Of a stretch of DNA of 64,000 bases, positions 8,903 to 17,423 are shown in pieces. The stretch lies in NCBI RefSeq assembly GCF_001701025.1, contig NZ_CP016793.1:2170001-2234000 (forward strand), given 5' to 3'. Position 1 is the first letter of the stretch. Each line of letters starts with the position of its first letter. A program made the position numbers and the translations under genes. The notes under the pieces are model-generated. The model did no database searches. It worked only from the letters and a program-made list of their open reading frames with translations, and was not told the DNA's origin. This stretch comes from Lentzea guizhouensis (lineage in GTDB: Bacteria; Actinomycetota; Actinomycetes; Mycobacteriales; Pseudonocardiaceae).

Positions 8903-10213
8903 ATGATGGTTCTGCACACGCCTGGTTCCACTCCGTTACCGCACTTCGGTCGGCGCGCGATGCTGCGGATCATGCTGGCCGGTGCGGGCGTCGCCGCGAC
9001 CGGTGGGCTCGCGGCGTGCGGCGGCGGCTCGGGCTCCGGTGGGGACTCCAAGGTCGTCACCTTCGGCAACAACCTGTCCGACCAGGTGCCGAAGGACGCG
9101 ATCACGGCCGCGGTCAAGGCCTTCGAGGGCCAGTCGGGCGGCCTGTCCGTCACGATCAACACCAAGCAGCACGAGCAGTACCAGGAACAGATCAACAACT
9201 ACCTGCAGGGCAAGCCGGACGACGTGCTCGCGTGGTTCGCCGGCTACCGCATGCGGTTCTTCGCCGACCAGGGCCTCACCGGTGACCTCAGCGACCTGTG
9301 GGGCAAGATCGGCGGCAACTACTCCGACGCGCTCAAGCAGGCGTCCACCGGCACGGACGGCAAGCAGTACTTCGTGCCGTTCACCCAGTACGCGTGGGGC
9401 ATGTTCTACCGCAAGAGCGTGTGGCAGGAACGCGGCTACGAGGTGCCGAAGACGCTCGACGAGCTCGTCGCCCTCGCCACGAAGATGAAGGCCGACGGCC
9501 TGATCCCGATCGCCTTCGCGCAGAAGCAGGGCTGGCCGGGCATGGGCTCGTTCGACCAGCTCAACTTCCGCATCAACGGCTACCAGTTCCACGTCGACCT
9601 GCTGGCGGGCAAGGAGGACTGGCAGGACAAGCGGGTCAAGGAGGTGTTCGACACCTGGAAGCGGCTGCTGCCGTTCCACCAGGAGAACGCGCTCGGCCGC
9701 GAGTGGCAGGAAGCCGCGCAGACGTTGCAGCAGAAGAAGTCCGGCATGTACCTGCTGGGCGCGTTCGTGGGCCAGCAGTTCCCCGAGGCGGACAAGGCGG
9801 ACCTGGACTTCTTCCCGTTCCCGGAGATCAACCCCGAACACGGCACCGACACGGTCGAGGCGCCGATCGACGGCTACATGCTCGCGAAGAAGCCGGCCAA
9901 CTCCGAGGGCGGCCTCAAGCTGCTGGAGTACCTGTCCTCCGCCGAGCCGCAGCTCGCCTACCTCAAGGCCGACCCGACCGCGGTCGCGACCAACCAGAAG
10001 GCGGACCAGGCGACCTACAGCCCGCTGCAGAAGAAGGTGGCGGACACGATCAAGAACGCCAAGCACATCACGCAGTTCCTCGACCGCGACACCGACCCGG
10101 GCTTCGCGAGCGAGGCGGCGACCAACGGCTTGATCGAGTTCATCAAGAACCCCGACAACGTCGACTCCGTGCTCAAGGGCATGGCCGACCAGGCGAAGAA
10201 CATCTTCAAGTGA
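8903..10213 (+). CDS. Sugar ABC transporter, substrate-binding lipoprotein
   Basis: A family-1 extracellular solute-binding protein of 436 residues. The signal sequence has a twin arginine (FGRRAMLRI) and a lipobox LAAC with the lipidated Cys at 39, so it may be exported through Tat before anchoring. The mature part has the pattern of carbohydrate-binding proteins (GKPDDVLAWFAGYRM, YAWGMFYRKSVW). The start ATG-ATG follows a TAGGAG ribosome site. Its stop overlaps the start of the first permease (GTGA), so the three genes form one operon. With a galactosidase divergent from it, the ligand is probably a galactoside, though this is not shown. No ATPase gene follows, so a shared MsiK-type ATPase elsewhere is likely. 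Confidence 0.92.
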   Translation: MMVLHTPGSTPLPHFGRRAMLRIMLAGAGVAATGGLAACGGGSGSGGDSKVVTFGNNLSDQVPKDAITAAVKAFEGQSGGLSVTINTKQHEQYQEQINNYLQGKPDDVLAWFAGYRMRFFADQGLTGDLSDLWGKIGGNYSDALKQASTGTDGKQYFVPFTQYAWGMFYRKSVWQERGYEVPKTLDELVALATKMKADGLIPIAFAQKQGWPGMGSFDQLNFRINGYQFHVDLLAGKEDWQDKRVKEVFDTWKRLLPFHQENALGREWQEAAQTLQQKKSGMYLLGAFVGQQFPEADKADLDFFPFPEINPEHGTDTVEAPIDGYMLAKKPANSEGGLKLLEYLSSAEPQLAYLKADPTAVATNQKADQATYSPLQKKVADTIKNAKHITQFLDRDTDPGFASEAATNGLIEFIKNPDNVDSVLKGMADQAKNIFK

Positions 10214-11166
10214 CCGCACTGCAGGAGAAGCCGAAGGCGGTGGCCCCCAGCGGGCCGCCGCCTCGCCGGCGTGGGAAGCGCGCGACCGCTCTGGCGGGCA
10301 CGGACAAGCTGGTGCTCGCGCTCATGCTCGGCATCCCCTCGGTGGTGCACCTGCTGTTCGTGTGGGTGCCGACGCTGGGCTCGATCGCGCTGTCGTTCAG
10401 CAAGTGGAACGGCATCGGCGGGTTCGAGGACATCGAGTGGATCGGTGTCGGGAACTACGTCGAGATCTTCACCGAGTACCCGCGGTTCTGGCCCGCGGTG
10501 CAGCACAACCTGATTTGGCTGGCGTTCCTGCTGGTCGTGCCGACCTGCGCGGGCCTGCTGCTGGCCGTGCTGCTCGACCGGGAGCTGCGGTTCAGCCGGA
10601 TCTACCAGAGCGCGCTGTACATGCCGATGGTGCTGTCGCTCGCGCTGGTCGGCTTCATCTGGCAGCTGATCTACACCCCGGACGGCGGCCTGCTGAACTC
10701 GTTGCTCGGGCTCTCCGACGATCCCGTGGACTGGATCGGCGACTCGGACATCAACCTGTACGCGGTGCTGGTCGCGGCGGCGTGGCGGCACACCGGCTAC
10801 ATCATGCTGCTCTACCTGGCCGGCCTGAAGGCCGTGGACCCGGCGCTGAAGGAGGCGGCGGCGCTGGACGGCGCGTCCGCCGCGCAGACGTTCTTCCGCG
10901 TCACGTTCCCGGTGATGAAGCCGGTCAACATCGTGGTGGCCGTGGTGACGGTGATCGAGGCGCTGCGCGCGTTCGACATCGTCTACGTCATCAACAAGGG
11001 CCGCAACGGGCTGGAGCTGCTGTCGGTGCTGGTCACCGACAACATCATCGGTGAGGCGTCGCGCATCGGGCGGGGCTCCGCGGTCGCGGTGATCCTGCTG
11101 ACGATCTCGCTCGGCGTCATCATCCCGTACCTGTACCAGACGTTCAGCAAGGAGAACCGGACGTGA
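10210..11166 (+). CDS. Sugar ABC transporter permease (first of two)
   Basis: A MalF-type inner-membrane permease of 318 residues with about six transmembrane helices after a short basic N-terminal tail. The cytoplasmic EAA loop that contacts the ATPase is EAAALDGASAAQTFFRVTFP. The GTG start lies inside the end of the binding-protein gene. The N-terminal region (VTALQEKPKAV) and the family's hydrophobic start (LVLALMLGIPSVV) fit this choice. It works with the next gene as the heterodimeric channel. Confidence 0.93.
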   Translation: MTALQEKPKAVAPSGPPPRRRGKRATALAGTDKLVLALMLGIPSVVHLLFVWVPTLGSIALSFSKWNGIGGFEDIEWIGVGNYVEIFTEYPRFWPAVQHNLIWLAFLLVVPTCAGLLLAVLLDRELRFSRIYQSALYMPMVLSLALVGFIWQLIYTPDGGLLNSLLGLSDDPVDWIGDSDINLYAVLVAAAWRHTGYIMLLYLAGLKAVDPALKEAAALDGASAAQTFFRVTFPVMKPVNIVVAVVTVIEALRAFDIVYVINKGRNGLELLSVLVTDNIIGEASRIGRGSAVAVILLTISLGVIIPYLYQTFSKENRT

Positions 11167-12074
11167 CGGCCACGCTGGAACGGCCTTCGGCGCCGGCTCC
11201 CACTCCGGAGAAGAAGCGGTCGGTGACCCCGGCACGGGTCGCGTTGCACGTCTTCCTGGTCCTCACCTGCCTGGTGACACTGGCACCGCTGCTGTGGGCG
11301 GTCTACGCGTCGTTGCGCACGTACGACGACACGTCGGTCAACGGCTACTTCTCCATCGCGAAGTCGCTCACGTTCGACAACTTCGCCAAGGCGTGGGAGA
11401 TCGGCGACCTGCCGCACTTCTACTGGAACACGTTCCTGATCACCGTGCCCGCGCTGGTCATCACGCTGGTGCTGAGCTCGATGGTGGCGTTCGGCGTCTC
11501 GCGGTTCAGCTTCCGGTTCAACATCGTGCTGCTGATGGTCTTCACGGCCGGCAACCTGCTGCCGCAGCAGGTCATCGTGACGCCGCTGTGGCGCCTGTAC
11601 CGGCTGATCGAGCTGCCGGCGTGGATGTCGGAGAGCGAGTCGCTGATCGACTCACCGCTCGGCGTGATCCTGATCCACATCGCGTTCCAGATGGGCTTCT
11701 GCACGTTCGTGCTGTCGAACTACATGAAGACCATCCCGTACGAGCTCACCGAGGCCGCCCGCGTGGACGGCGCGTCGGTGTTCCGGCAGTACTGGCAGCT
11801 GACGTTGCCGCTGTGCCGGCCGGTGCTCGCGGCACTGGCCACGCTGGAGTTCACCTGGATCTACAACGACTTCCTGTGGGCGTTGGTGCTGATCCAGGAC
11901 GGCGACAAGATGCCGGTGACCTCCGCGCTGCAGAACCTCAAGGGCACGTTCTTCACGGACAACAACCTGGTGGCAGCGGGCTCTCTCCTGGTCGCGCTGC
12001 CCACCCTGGTGGTGTTCTTCGTCCTCCAGCGCCAGTTCGTCGGCGGACTGACGCTGGGGTCGACGAAGGGCTGA
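11163..12074 (+). CDS. Sugar ABC transporter permease (second of two)
   Basis: A MalG-type permease of 303 residues with six predicted transmembrane helices and the EAA loop EAARVDGASVFRQYWQLTLP. The GTG start overlaps the stop of the first permease. It is the last gene of the importer operon, and a large inverted repeat lies six bases beyond the stop. There is no ATP-binding gene in the operon, as is usual for actinomycete carbohydrate importers that share one ATPase. Confidence 0.93.
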   Translation: MTATLERPSAPAPTPEKKRSVTPARVALHVFLVLTCLVTLAPLLWAVYASLRTYDDTSVNGYFSIAKSLTFDNFAKAWEIGDLPHFYWNTFLITVPALVITLVLSSMVAFGVSRFSFRFNIVLLMVFTAGNLLPQQVIVTPLWRLYRLIELPAWMSESESLIDSPLGVILIHIAFQMGFCTFVLSNYMKTIPYELTEAARVDGASVFRQYWQLTLPLCRPVLAALATLEFTWIYNDFLWALVLIQDGDKMPVTSALQNLKGTFFTDNNLVAAGSLLVALPTLVVFFVLQRQFVGGLTLGSTKG

Positions 12075-12080
12075 CGGCAT

Positions 12081-12200
12081 CTGCAAGTACCACCAACTCA
12101 ACATCAACACGCACACAACTACACCCAACCCGTTCGGTGAGCGCCGAACTGGTTGGGTGTGGTTGCAGGTGGTTCGATCTTGGGTTGGTGGTACTTGCAG
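12081..12200. repeat. 120-base imperfect foldback between convergent genes
   Basis: The left 60 bases and the reverse complement of the right 60 bases align end to end with about 47 matches and no gap. The outer 17 bases (CTGCAAGTACCACCAAC) are perfect, and a second block (ACACCCAACC) plus GTTCGG pair near the centre. It fills the whole gap between the permease stop and the signal peptidase stop. It may act as a bidirectional terminator, but the length and conserved tips also suit a small palindromic mobile element. Confidence 0.8.
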
Positions 12201-12205
12201 ACGCG

Positions 12206-13048
12206 CTACCTGCCGCCGGTCTGCGGGTTGTGGTCCGAGATCGTGCCCCACCGCCCGACCGGGATCACGATCACGCGCGCCTTGCCCACCACGTTGTCGA
12301 CCGGGATCGCACCGTCCGCGGGCGTCGGGTCGCCGTGCTTGCGCGAGTCGGACGAGTTGTTGCGGTTGTCGCCCATCACCCACAGCTTGCCGGCGGGGAC
12401 GGTGACCTTCTCGAACTGCTCCTGCTGCTTCGGACCCGGCCCGAAGTTGAGGTACGGCTCGTCCAGCGGCTTGCCGTCGACGAGGACGCGGCCCTGCTCG
12501 TCGCAGCACTCGACGGTCTGGCCGCCGACGGCGATGACGCGCTTGATGAAGTCGGTGCCGCTGGGCTCGGACAGGTTCACCATCGAGCCGAGGTCCTGCA
12601 GCGTGCCCTGCACGAAACCGGGGGGCTGCTTGCCGCCGGTCCAGTTGGGCGGGCCGCGGAAGACGATCACGTCGCCGGGCCGGGGGTCGCCGAACAGGTA
12701 GGTGATCTTCTCGACCAGCACCTTGTCGTTCACGCAGCCCGTGCAGCCGTGCAGGGTCGACTCCATCGAGGCCGACGGGATGACGAACACGCGCGCGATG
12801 AACGTCTGGATGACGACGGTCAGCAGCAGCGCCACGCTGAAGATGACCAGCAGCTCTTTCCAGAACGGCTGCTTCTTCTTGGGCTTCTTCTTCGAGAACC
12901 TCGGCGTCGAGCCGTCCTCGCCGTTCGAGGAGGACCGCGACCGCGACGAGGGCGTGGAGAAGCGCGACGTGGGCTCGGCAGGACCGTCCCCGGCGGGCGG
13001 GGTCGTCTCCCAGGTCGACGAAGAATCGTCGTTCACGCGATGACTCAC
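12206..13048 (-). CDS. lepB: Signal peptidase I
   Basis: This type I signal peptidase (S26) cleaves Sec and Tat signal peptides on the outer face of the membrane. The 280-residue protein has a long, charged, Ser-rich cytoplasmic tail with a lysine block (KKKPKKKQ). One transmembrane helix follows (about 66-84). The catalytic Ser94 is in PSASMEST and the general-base Lys169 in DFIKRVIAVGG. The later box GDNRNNSSDSR is present. A GTG four codons in (VNDDSS) is an alternative start. It lies directly downstream of an MprAB-like two-component pair, 9 bases from the kinase stop, so it may be co-transcribed and induced with envelope stress. Confidence 0.94.
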   Translation of the reverse strand: MSHRVNDDSSSTWETTPPAGDGPAEPTSRFSTPSSRSRSSSNGEDGSTPRFSKKKPKKKQPFWKELLVIFSVALLLTVVIQTFIARVFVIPSASMESTLHGCTGCVNDKVLVEKITYLFGDPRPGDVIVFRGPPNWTGGKQPPGFVQGTLQDLGSMVNLSEPSGTDFIKRVIAVGGQTVECCDEQGRVLVDGKPLDEPYLNFGPGPKQQEQFEKVTVPAGKLWVMGDNRNNSSDSRKHGDPTPADGAIPVDNVVGKARVIVIPVGRWGTISDHNPQTGGR

Positions 13049-13057
13049 ACTCCCACC

Positions 13058-14443
13058 TTACGGACGTCCGGGTAGGCGCAACGTGAACAGGGCACCACCC
13101 TCGGGCGCTCTGCCCGCGGTCGCCGTGCCACCGTGCCGTTGCGCGACCTGCTTCACGATCGCCAGTCCCAGACCGGAGCCCGGCAGGGTCCTCGCCTCGG
13201 TCGACCGGTAGAACCGCTCGAAAACGTGAGGTAGATCGGCGTCCGCGATGCCGGGGCCCGCGTCGGCGATCTCCACCACGGCGCTGCCGTCGCCCAGCTG
13301 GCGGAGGTCCAGGCGCACCGCCGACCCCGACGGGCTGAACTTCACCGCGTTGTCGAGGAGGTTCAGCACCGCGCGTTCGAGAGCACTGGAATCACCCAGA
13401 AGTGTCCACGGTTGCAGCCGCACGTCGAAGGTGACGTCACCGGAGGCACGGCGGCGCGCGCGGTCCAGCGCCCGTTCCACGACCTCGACGAGGTCGACGG
13501 GCTCGTGGACGACCTGGGGCGCGTCCTCGCGGGCCAGCTCGACCAGGTCGCCGATGAGCGTGGTGAGCTCGTCGAGCTGAGCGCGCACATCGGACTGGAT
13601 CTCCCGCTTGTCCTCTTCGGACAACGTGGGCGCATCCGGGCGTTCCGACGCGAGCAGCAGCTCCAGGTTCGTGCGCATCGACGTCAACGGCGTGCGCAGC
13701 TCGTGGCCCGCGTCGGCGACCAGGCGGCGTTGCCGTTCCTGCGACTCCGCCACCGCTCCGAGCATCGAGTTGAAGCTGAGCGTCAACCGGGCCAGCTCGT
13801 CGTCGCCCGCCACCGGGATCGGCGTCAGGTCGCCGGTGTTCGCGACACGCTCGGTGGCCTCGGTGAGCCGTTGCACCGGCCGCAGACCGGTGCGGGCGAC
13901 CGCCGTGCCCGCGATGGCCGCGAGCAGCACGCCGGCGCCGCCGATCAGCAGCAGCACGATGCTGAGCTTGGCCAGCGTGGCGCGTTGCGGTTCGAGCGAC
14001 TGCGCGATCACGATCGCCGTGCCGTTCTGGTACTCGACCGCGATCGCCCGCGTGTCCGTCTTGTGGTCGGTCCACAGGTAGTCGGAGCGCACGCCCTGGG
14101 CGACCTCGCGCGCCTGCGATGCGTTCGGCGGTTCCTTCGAGTTCTGCGGGTAGCGCAGGGTGCCGGTCGAGCCGGTCAGCAGGCCCATCCGGACGTCGCC
14201 GGCCGCGAGGAACGCCGCCGGGTAGGTCGCCACCTGGTCGGAGCTGAACGCCACGCCGTTCACGACCGCCGCCGCCCGTTCGCGCAGGCTCTCGTCCAGC
14301 GCGTCGTAGACGTTCTTGCGCACGATCATGTACGCGCCGAACGACACCAGTGCGACCGCGCCGGCCACGCAGAACGCGGCCAGCCAGGTGACCCGAGCCC
14401 GCAGCGACGCCCGTTGCAGCCGTCCCTGGGGTTCGATGATCAC
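13058..14443 (-). CDS. mprB: MprB-like sensor histidine kinase
   Basis: A 461-residue kinase with the classic layout. It has TM1 (about 20-41), an extracellular sensor of about 115 residues, TM2 (about 159-183) and HAMP (184-236). The H box follows with His247 ([10 protein letters not shown]), then the N box [11 protein letters not shown] and the ATP-binding boxes DAGPGI and GSGLGLAIV. The start is a GTG overlapping the stop of the regulator gene (GTGA). The overall pattern matches mycobacterial MprB, which senses envelope stress together with PepD and DnaK. Here it is about 8 kb from the pepD-type gene rather than next to it. The symbol is by similarity. Confidence 0.88.
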   Translation of the reverse strand: MIIEPQGRLQRASLRARVTWLAAFCVAGAVALVSFGAYMIVRKNVYDALDESLRERAAAVVNGVAFSSDQVATYPAAFLAAGDVRMGLLTGSTGTLRYPQNSKEPPNASQAREVAQGVRSDYLWTDHKTDTRAIAVEYQNGTAIVIAQSLEPQRATLAKLSIVLLLIGGAGVLLAAIAGTAVARTGLRPVQRLTEATERVANTGDLTPIPVAGDDELARLTLSFNSMLGAVAESQERQRRLVADAGHELRTPLTSMRTNLELLLASERPDAPTLSEEDKREIQSDVRAQLDELTTLIGDLVELAREDAPQVVHEPVDLVEVVERALDRARRRASGDVTFDVRLQPWTLLGDSSALERAVLNLLDNAVKFSPSGSAVRLDLRQLGDGSAVVEIADAGPGIADADLPHVFERFYRSTEARTLPGSGLGLAIVKQVAQRHGGTATAGRAPEGGALFTLRLPGRP

Positions 14444-15135
14444 GGAGGGGTCTCCCGCAGGACGTAGCCCACCCCGCGGACCGTGTGGATCAACCGGGGC
14501 TCCCCGTCCGCCTCCGTCTTGCGGCGCAGGTAGCCCACGTAGACCTCCAGGGCGTTGCCCGACGTCGGGAAGTCGTATCCCCACACGTCCTCCAGGATGC
14601 GGCTGCGGGTGAGCACCTGGCGCGGGTGCGCCAGCAGGAGCTCGAGCAGCGCGAACTCGGTGCGGGTGAGGCTGATCGGGCGGTCGCCGCGGCGGACGTC
14701 CCTGGTGGACGGGTCGAGCTCCAGGTCGGCGAACTTGAGCACGGCGGCCGAGCTGGAGGCGGCTTCGGTGTCGTGGGTGGCCCTGCGCAGCAACGCGCGC
14801 AGCCTGGCCAGCAGCTCCTCCAGCGCGAACGGCTTGGGCAGGTAGTCGTCGGCGCCGGCGTCCAGCCCGGACACCCGGTCGCTCACCGCGTCCCGTGCCG
14901 TGAGCACGAGGATCGGCAGGTCGTCACCGGTGCTGCGCAGCCTGCGGCACACCTCGAGCCCGTCGAGGCGCGGCATCATCACGTCGAGCACCATCGCATC
15001 CGGCCTGGCCGCGGTCACCGACTCCAGAGCCTGCATGCCGTCGCCGGCGGTCTCGACCTGGTAGCCGTTGAACTGGAGCGAGCGCCGGAGTGACTCCCGG
15101 ACCGCCCGATCGTCATCGACAACGAGGATGCGCAT
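14440..15135 (-). CDS. mprA: MprA-like response regulator
   Basis: An OmpR-family regulator of 231 residues. The receiver has VVDDD, phospho-acceptor Asp51 ([11 protein letters not shown]) and Lys101 (PKPF). The DNA-binding domain carries [16 protein letters not shown] and ends [15 protein letters not shown], which is almost the MprA consensus. It is coupled to the kinase gene downstream. In mycobacteria MprA activates pepD, sigE and sigB. Likely targets in this window are pepD (3135-4733) and its own operon with lepB, which is an inference. Confidence 0.9.
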   Translation of the reverse strand: MRILVVDDDRAVRESLRRSLQFNGYQVETAGDGMQALESVTAARPDAMVLDVMMPRLDGLEVCRRLRSTGDDLPILVLTARDAVSDRVSGLDAGADDYLPKPFALEELLARLRALLRRATHDTEAASSSAAVLKFADLELDPSTRDVRRGDRPISLTRTEFALLELLLAHPRQVLTRSRILEDVWGYDFPTSGNALEVYVGYLRRKTEADGEPRLIHTVRGVGYVLRETPP

Positions 15136-15217
15136 GTGGGTCAGTCTCGCCCAGGGAACTGAGAGGCGCCTGAGAAGGTCCCTAACAGCGGGTGTGAGTT
15201 CGGCGTTAGCCGCCGGG

Positions 15218-15841
15218 TCACCCGTCGAGGCCCCTCGCGACGGGTGCGTTCCACTTCCGCCAGAGCGCCACGAGCCGGATCGCGATGATCATTGACGCAC
15301 CGGTCAGCGCTACCAGGCCCTTCGGCAGTCCCGCCCACTCGCCGAGCGCCACCACCACTGCTCCGGCCAACGCCGCCACGGCGTAGATCTCGCGCCTGAG
15401 CACCAACGGGATCTCTCGTAGCAGCAGGTCGCGCACCGCGCCGCCGCCGATGCCGGTGGTCATTCCGATCAGGCATGCCGCGTACGGAGGCGCACCGAGG
15501 GCGAGCGCGGTCGTCGTGCCGCCCGTGACGAACAGGCCGAGGCCCACGGCGTCGAGCAGCAGCACCGAGCGCCGCAGCTTCGCGACGTGCGGGTGGAACC
15601 AGAAGACGACGATCCCGGTGACCCCGGCGACCAGCAGGTACGGCCAGCTGCGCAGGCTCGTCGGCGGGTGCACGCCGAGCAGGACGTCGCGGATGATGCC
15701 GCCGCCCAGCGCCGTGGTGAGCGCCAGGATCACCACCCCGAACACGTCCAGCTTGGCCCGCACCGCGGCGAGCGCGCCGGAGGCGGCGAAGACGGCGATG
15801 CCGAGCAGTTCGAGGACGTTGAGCAGCACGTTGTTCGTCAT
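15218..15841 (-). CDS. TRIC-family (YadS/UPF0126) membrane channel
   Basis: A 207-residue membrane protein of the bacterial trimeric intracellular cation channel group. It shows the duplicated three-helix units and the glycine-rich signatures [15 protein letters not shown] and [14 protein letters not shown], one per repeat, plus a seventh helix. Bacterial homologues conduct monovalent cations when studied in vitro; their role in cells is unclear. I placed the start at an ATG that overlaps the stop of the upstream nucleotidyltransferase gene (ATGA), matching the family N-terminus; the longer frame adds a non-homologous Pro/Arg tail. Confidence 0.9.
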   Translation of the reverse strand: MTNNVLLNVLELLGIAVFAASGALAAVRAKLDVFGVVILALTTALGGGIIRDVLLGVHPPTSLRSWPYLLVAGVTGIVVFWFHPHVAKLRRSVLLLDAVGLGLFVTGGTTTALALGAPPYAACLIGMTTGIGGGAVRDLLLREIPLVLRREIYAVAALAGAVVVALGEWAGLPKGLVALTGASMIIAIRLVALWRKWNAPVARGLDG

Positions 15842-16608
15842 CGGGGTGGTGCCTCGCGGCGGTACCCGGCCTCCAGGCGGCCCCCGGCGGAGGCCAGCAC
15901 GCGGTGCACGCACTGCGCGAACCACTTCGGGTCCTCACCGCGCACCAGCGACCGGTAGGAGTCGATGATCTCGCCCTCGTTCGCCTCGCGCAGCCGCCGC
16001 AGCAGCCACTTGCCGTGGCCGAGCCACCGGTTGCGCACGACCAGCGCGAGCTCACCGGCGCCGGTCAGCAGCTTGGCCGCGACGAACAAGAGCTCGTCCT
16101 CGTCCCGTGCGGAGACCAGGTCCTCCAGCATGTCGGTGACGGCGTAGCGGCGGTCTTCCATCTCGGTGACCGTCGGGATCGGAGGGCCGGCGTCGATCAG
16201 AGCGCGCGCCTCGGCCCGTAGCCGGGCACCGGTGCCGTCCGCGTCGAGCATCATGAGGCCTTCCGCGCACATGTACAGCAGCGGCGGGCGGCGTTCCTTG
16301 GTGTCACGGGCGACGAAGTCCAGGAACGACTCGACGGTGTGGCAGAACAGCTCGACCGGCCAGCCCCGGTGCACGAACGTCTCCCGGTACGCGCCCGGCA
16401 GGCCGTCGATGATCACGATGATGTCCAGGTCCGAGTTCGCGGTGTAGTCGCCCGCGGCCGCGCTGCCGCCGAGAAAAGCGGCTCTGGCCAGGGGAAAGTG
16501 CTCGTCCAGCAGGTCCTGTGCGGCAGCGACCGGTTCCAGGTCGCGGCAGAGCGGGTGCCCGTTCGGGTACCACCGTGCATGCCTGAACTCCCCCGACATG
16601 CCGTCCAT
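15838..16608 (-). CDS. Nucleotidyltransferase-domain protein
   Basis: A 256-residue protein with a DNA-polymerase-beta-like nucleotidyltransferase core. It has the motif GGSAAAGDYTANSDLDIIV (near residues 47-65), where GGS and the two Asp of SDLD should bind the nucleotide and metal. The rest is helical and looks like an antitoxin- or aminoglycoside-transferase-type C-terminal half. The substrate is unknown. Met1 or Met4 (MSGEF) may be the start; neither has a strong ribosome site. The upstream frame is open for hundreds of bases only because it overlaps the methyltransferase gene antiparallel to its codons, so I rejected the 583-residue version. Confidence 0.75.
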   Translation of the reverse strand: MDGMSGEFRHARWYPNGHPLCRDLEPVAAAQDLLDEHFPLARAAFLGGSAAAGDYTANSDLDIIVIIDGLPGAYRETFVHRGWPVELFCHTVESFLDFVARDTKERRPPLLYMCAEGLMMLDADGTGARLRAEARALIDAGPPIPTVTEMEDRRYAVTDMLEDLVSARDEDELLFVAAKLLTGAGELALVVRNRWLGHGKWLLRRLREANEGEIIDSYRSLVRGEDPKWFAQCVHRVLASAGGRLEAGYRREAPPR

Positions 16609-16637
16609 TGTCACTTGAGGAGAGTGCGTGGACGAAG

Positions 16638-17423
16638 TCAGGCACGCGCAACCGCGAGCACATATCCAAGTCCCGGCGGCAGCGCGTGGGGCGACAACAG
16701 CTGGTCCAGGTACTGCCGGGCCGTCTCGCCGTACGCCGCCACGAGCGCGTCGTAGTGCTTGCGCGCGCCGTCCTGCATGCGCGGCACGGACTTGCGCGTC
16801 TCGGCGCTCAGGTCGAGCAGCTCGACGACCTGCAGACCGGCCGCGGCCAGGAGTTTCGGGTAGCCGCCGAACGTGGGCAGGTGCTCGATGTCGTAGGTCT
16901 CCAGGATCGGCTGCAGGCCGTCCAGCGCGGCCTGCGCGACCGGCCGCCGTTGCACGAAGTCCGACACCACGACGGTCCCGGACGGCTTCACCACGCGTGC
17001 CAGCTCGCGCAGCACCGAGACCCGGTCTCCCAGGTGCGGCAGGGCTTCCACCGCCCACGCGGCGTCGAACCCGTCGTCGGGGAACGGCATCGCGTGCGGG
17101 TCGCCGTGCACGAACCGCACCTGGTCGTCCGCGAACAACGTCTCGGCCCGCGCGGTCGCCCGTGCCACGTGCTCGGCCAGCGGCGACAGCGACACGACGT
17201 CCGCGTGCGAGGCCTCGGCCAGCCGGAACGCCGGCGTGCCCACGCGCCGCCCCAGGTCGAGCACGCGCTGGCCGTGCCGGGCGCCGAGCTTCTCGATGTG
17301 CAGCGCGGTCATCCGCTCGGCGGCGATGCGGTTGGGCGACTGGTCCTCTTCGGACGTCCAGAGGCCGAAGTGCAGGTTGTGGTCCCAGATCGCGCGCATG
17401 ACCTCGTCGTAGACGTCGACCAT
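16638..17423 (-). CDS. SAM-dependent methyltransferase with altered motif I
   Basis: A class I methyltransferase of 261 residues resembling small-molecule C- or O-methyltransferases of the ubiE/sarcosine type. The N-terminus (YDEVMRAIWDHNLHFGLW) is typical. Motif I reads LDLGRRVGTPA where relatives have LDLGCGVG, so one SAM-binding glycine is replaced by Arg. Motif II/III (HGDPHAMPFPDDGFD) and the post-motif region (ELARVVKPSGTVVVSD) are intact. The ATG start overlaps the stop of the Eis-like gene (TGATG), so the two are coupled. The substrate is unknown. Activity may be reduced or lost if the substitution is real. Confidence 0.85.
   Translation of the reverse strand: MVDVYDEVMRAIWDHNLHFGLWTSEEDQSPNRIAAERMTALHIEKLGARHGQRVLDLGRRVGTPAFRLAEASHADVVSLSPLAEHVARATARAETLFADDQVRFVHGDPHAMPFPDDGFDAAWAVEALPHLGDRVSVLRELARVVKPSGTVVVSDFVQRRPVAQAALDGLQPILETYDIEHLPTFGGYPKLLAAAGLQVVELLDLSAETRKSVPRMQDGARKHYDALVAAYGETARQYLDQLLSPHALPPGLGYVLAVARA

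Noticed and set aside
8903..12074. Missing ATPase gene as a sign of a broken importer
   Set aside because: Actinomycete sugar importers of this type commonly use one shared ATPase encoded elsewhere, so the absence is normal.
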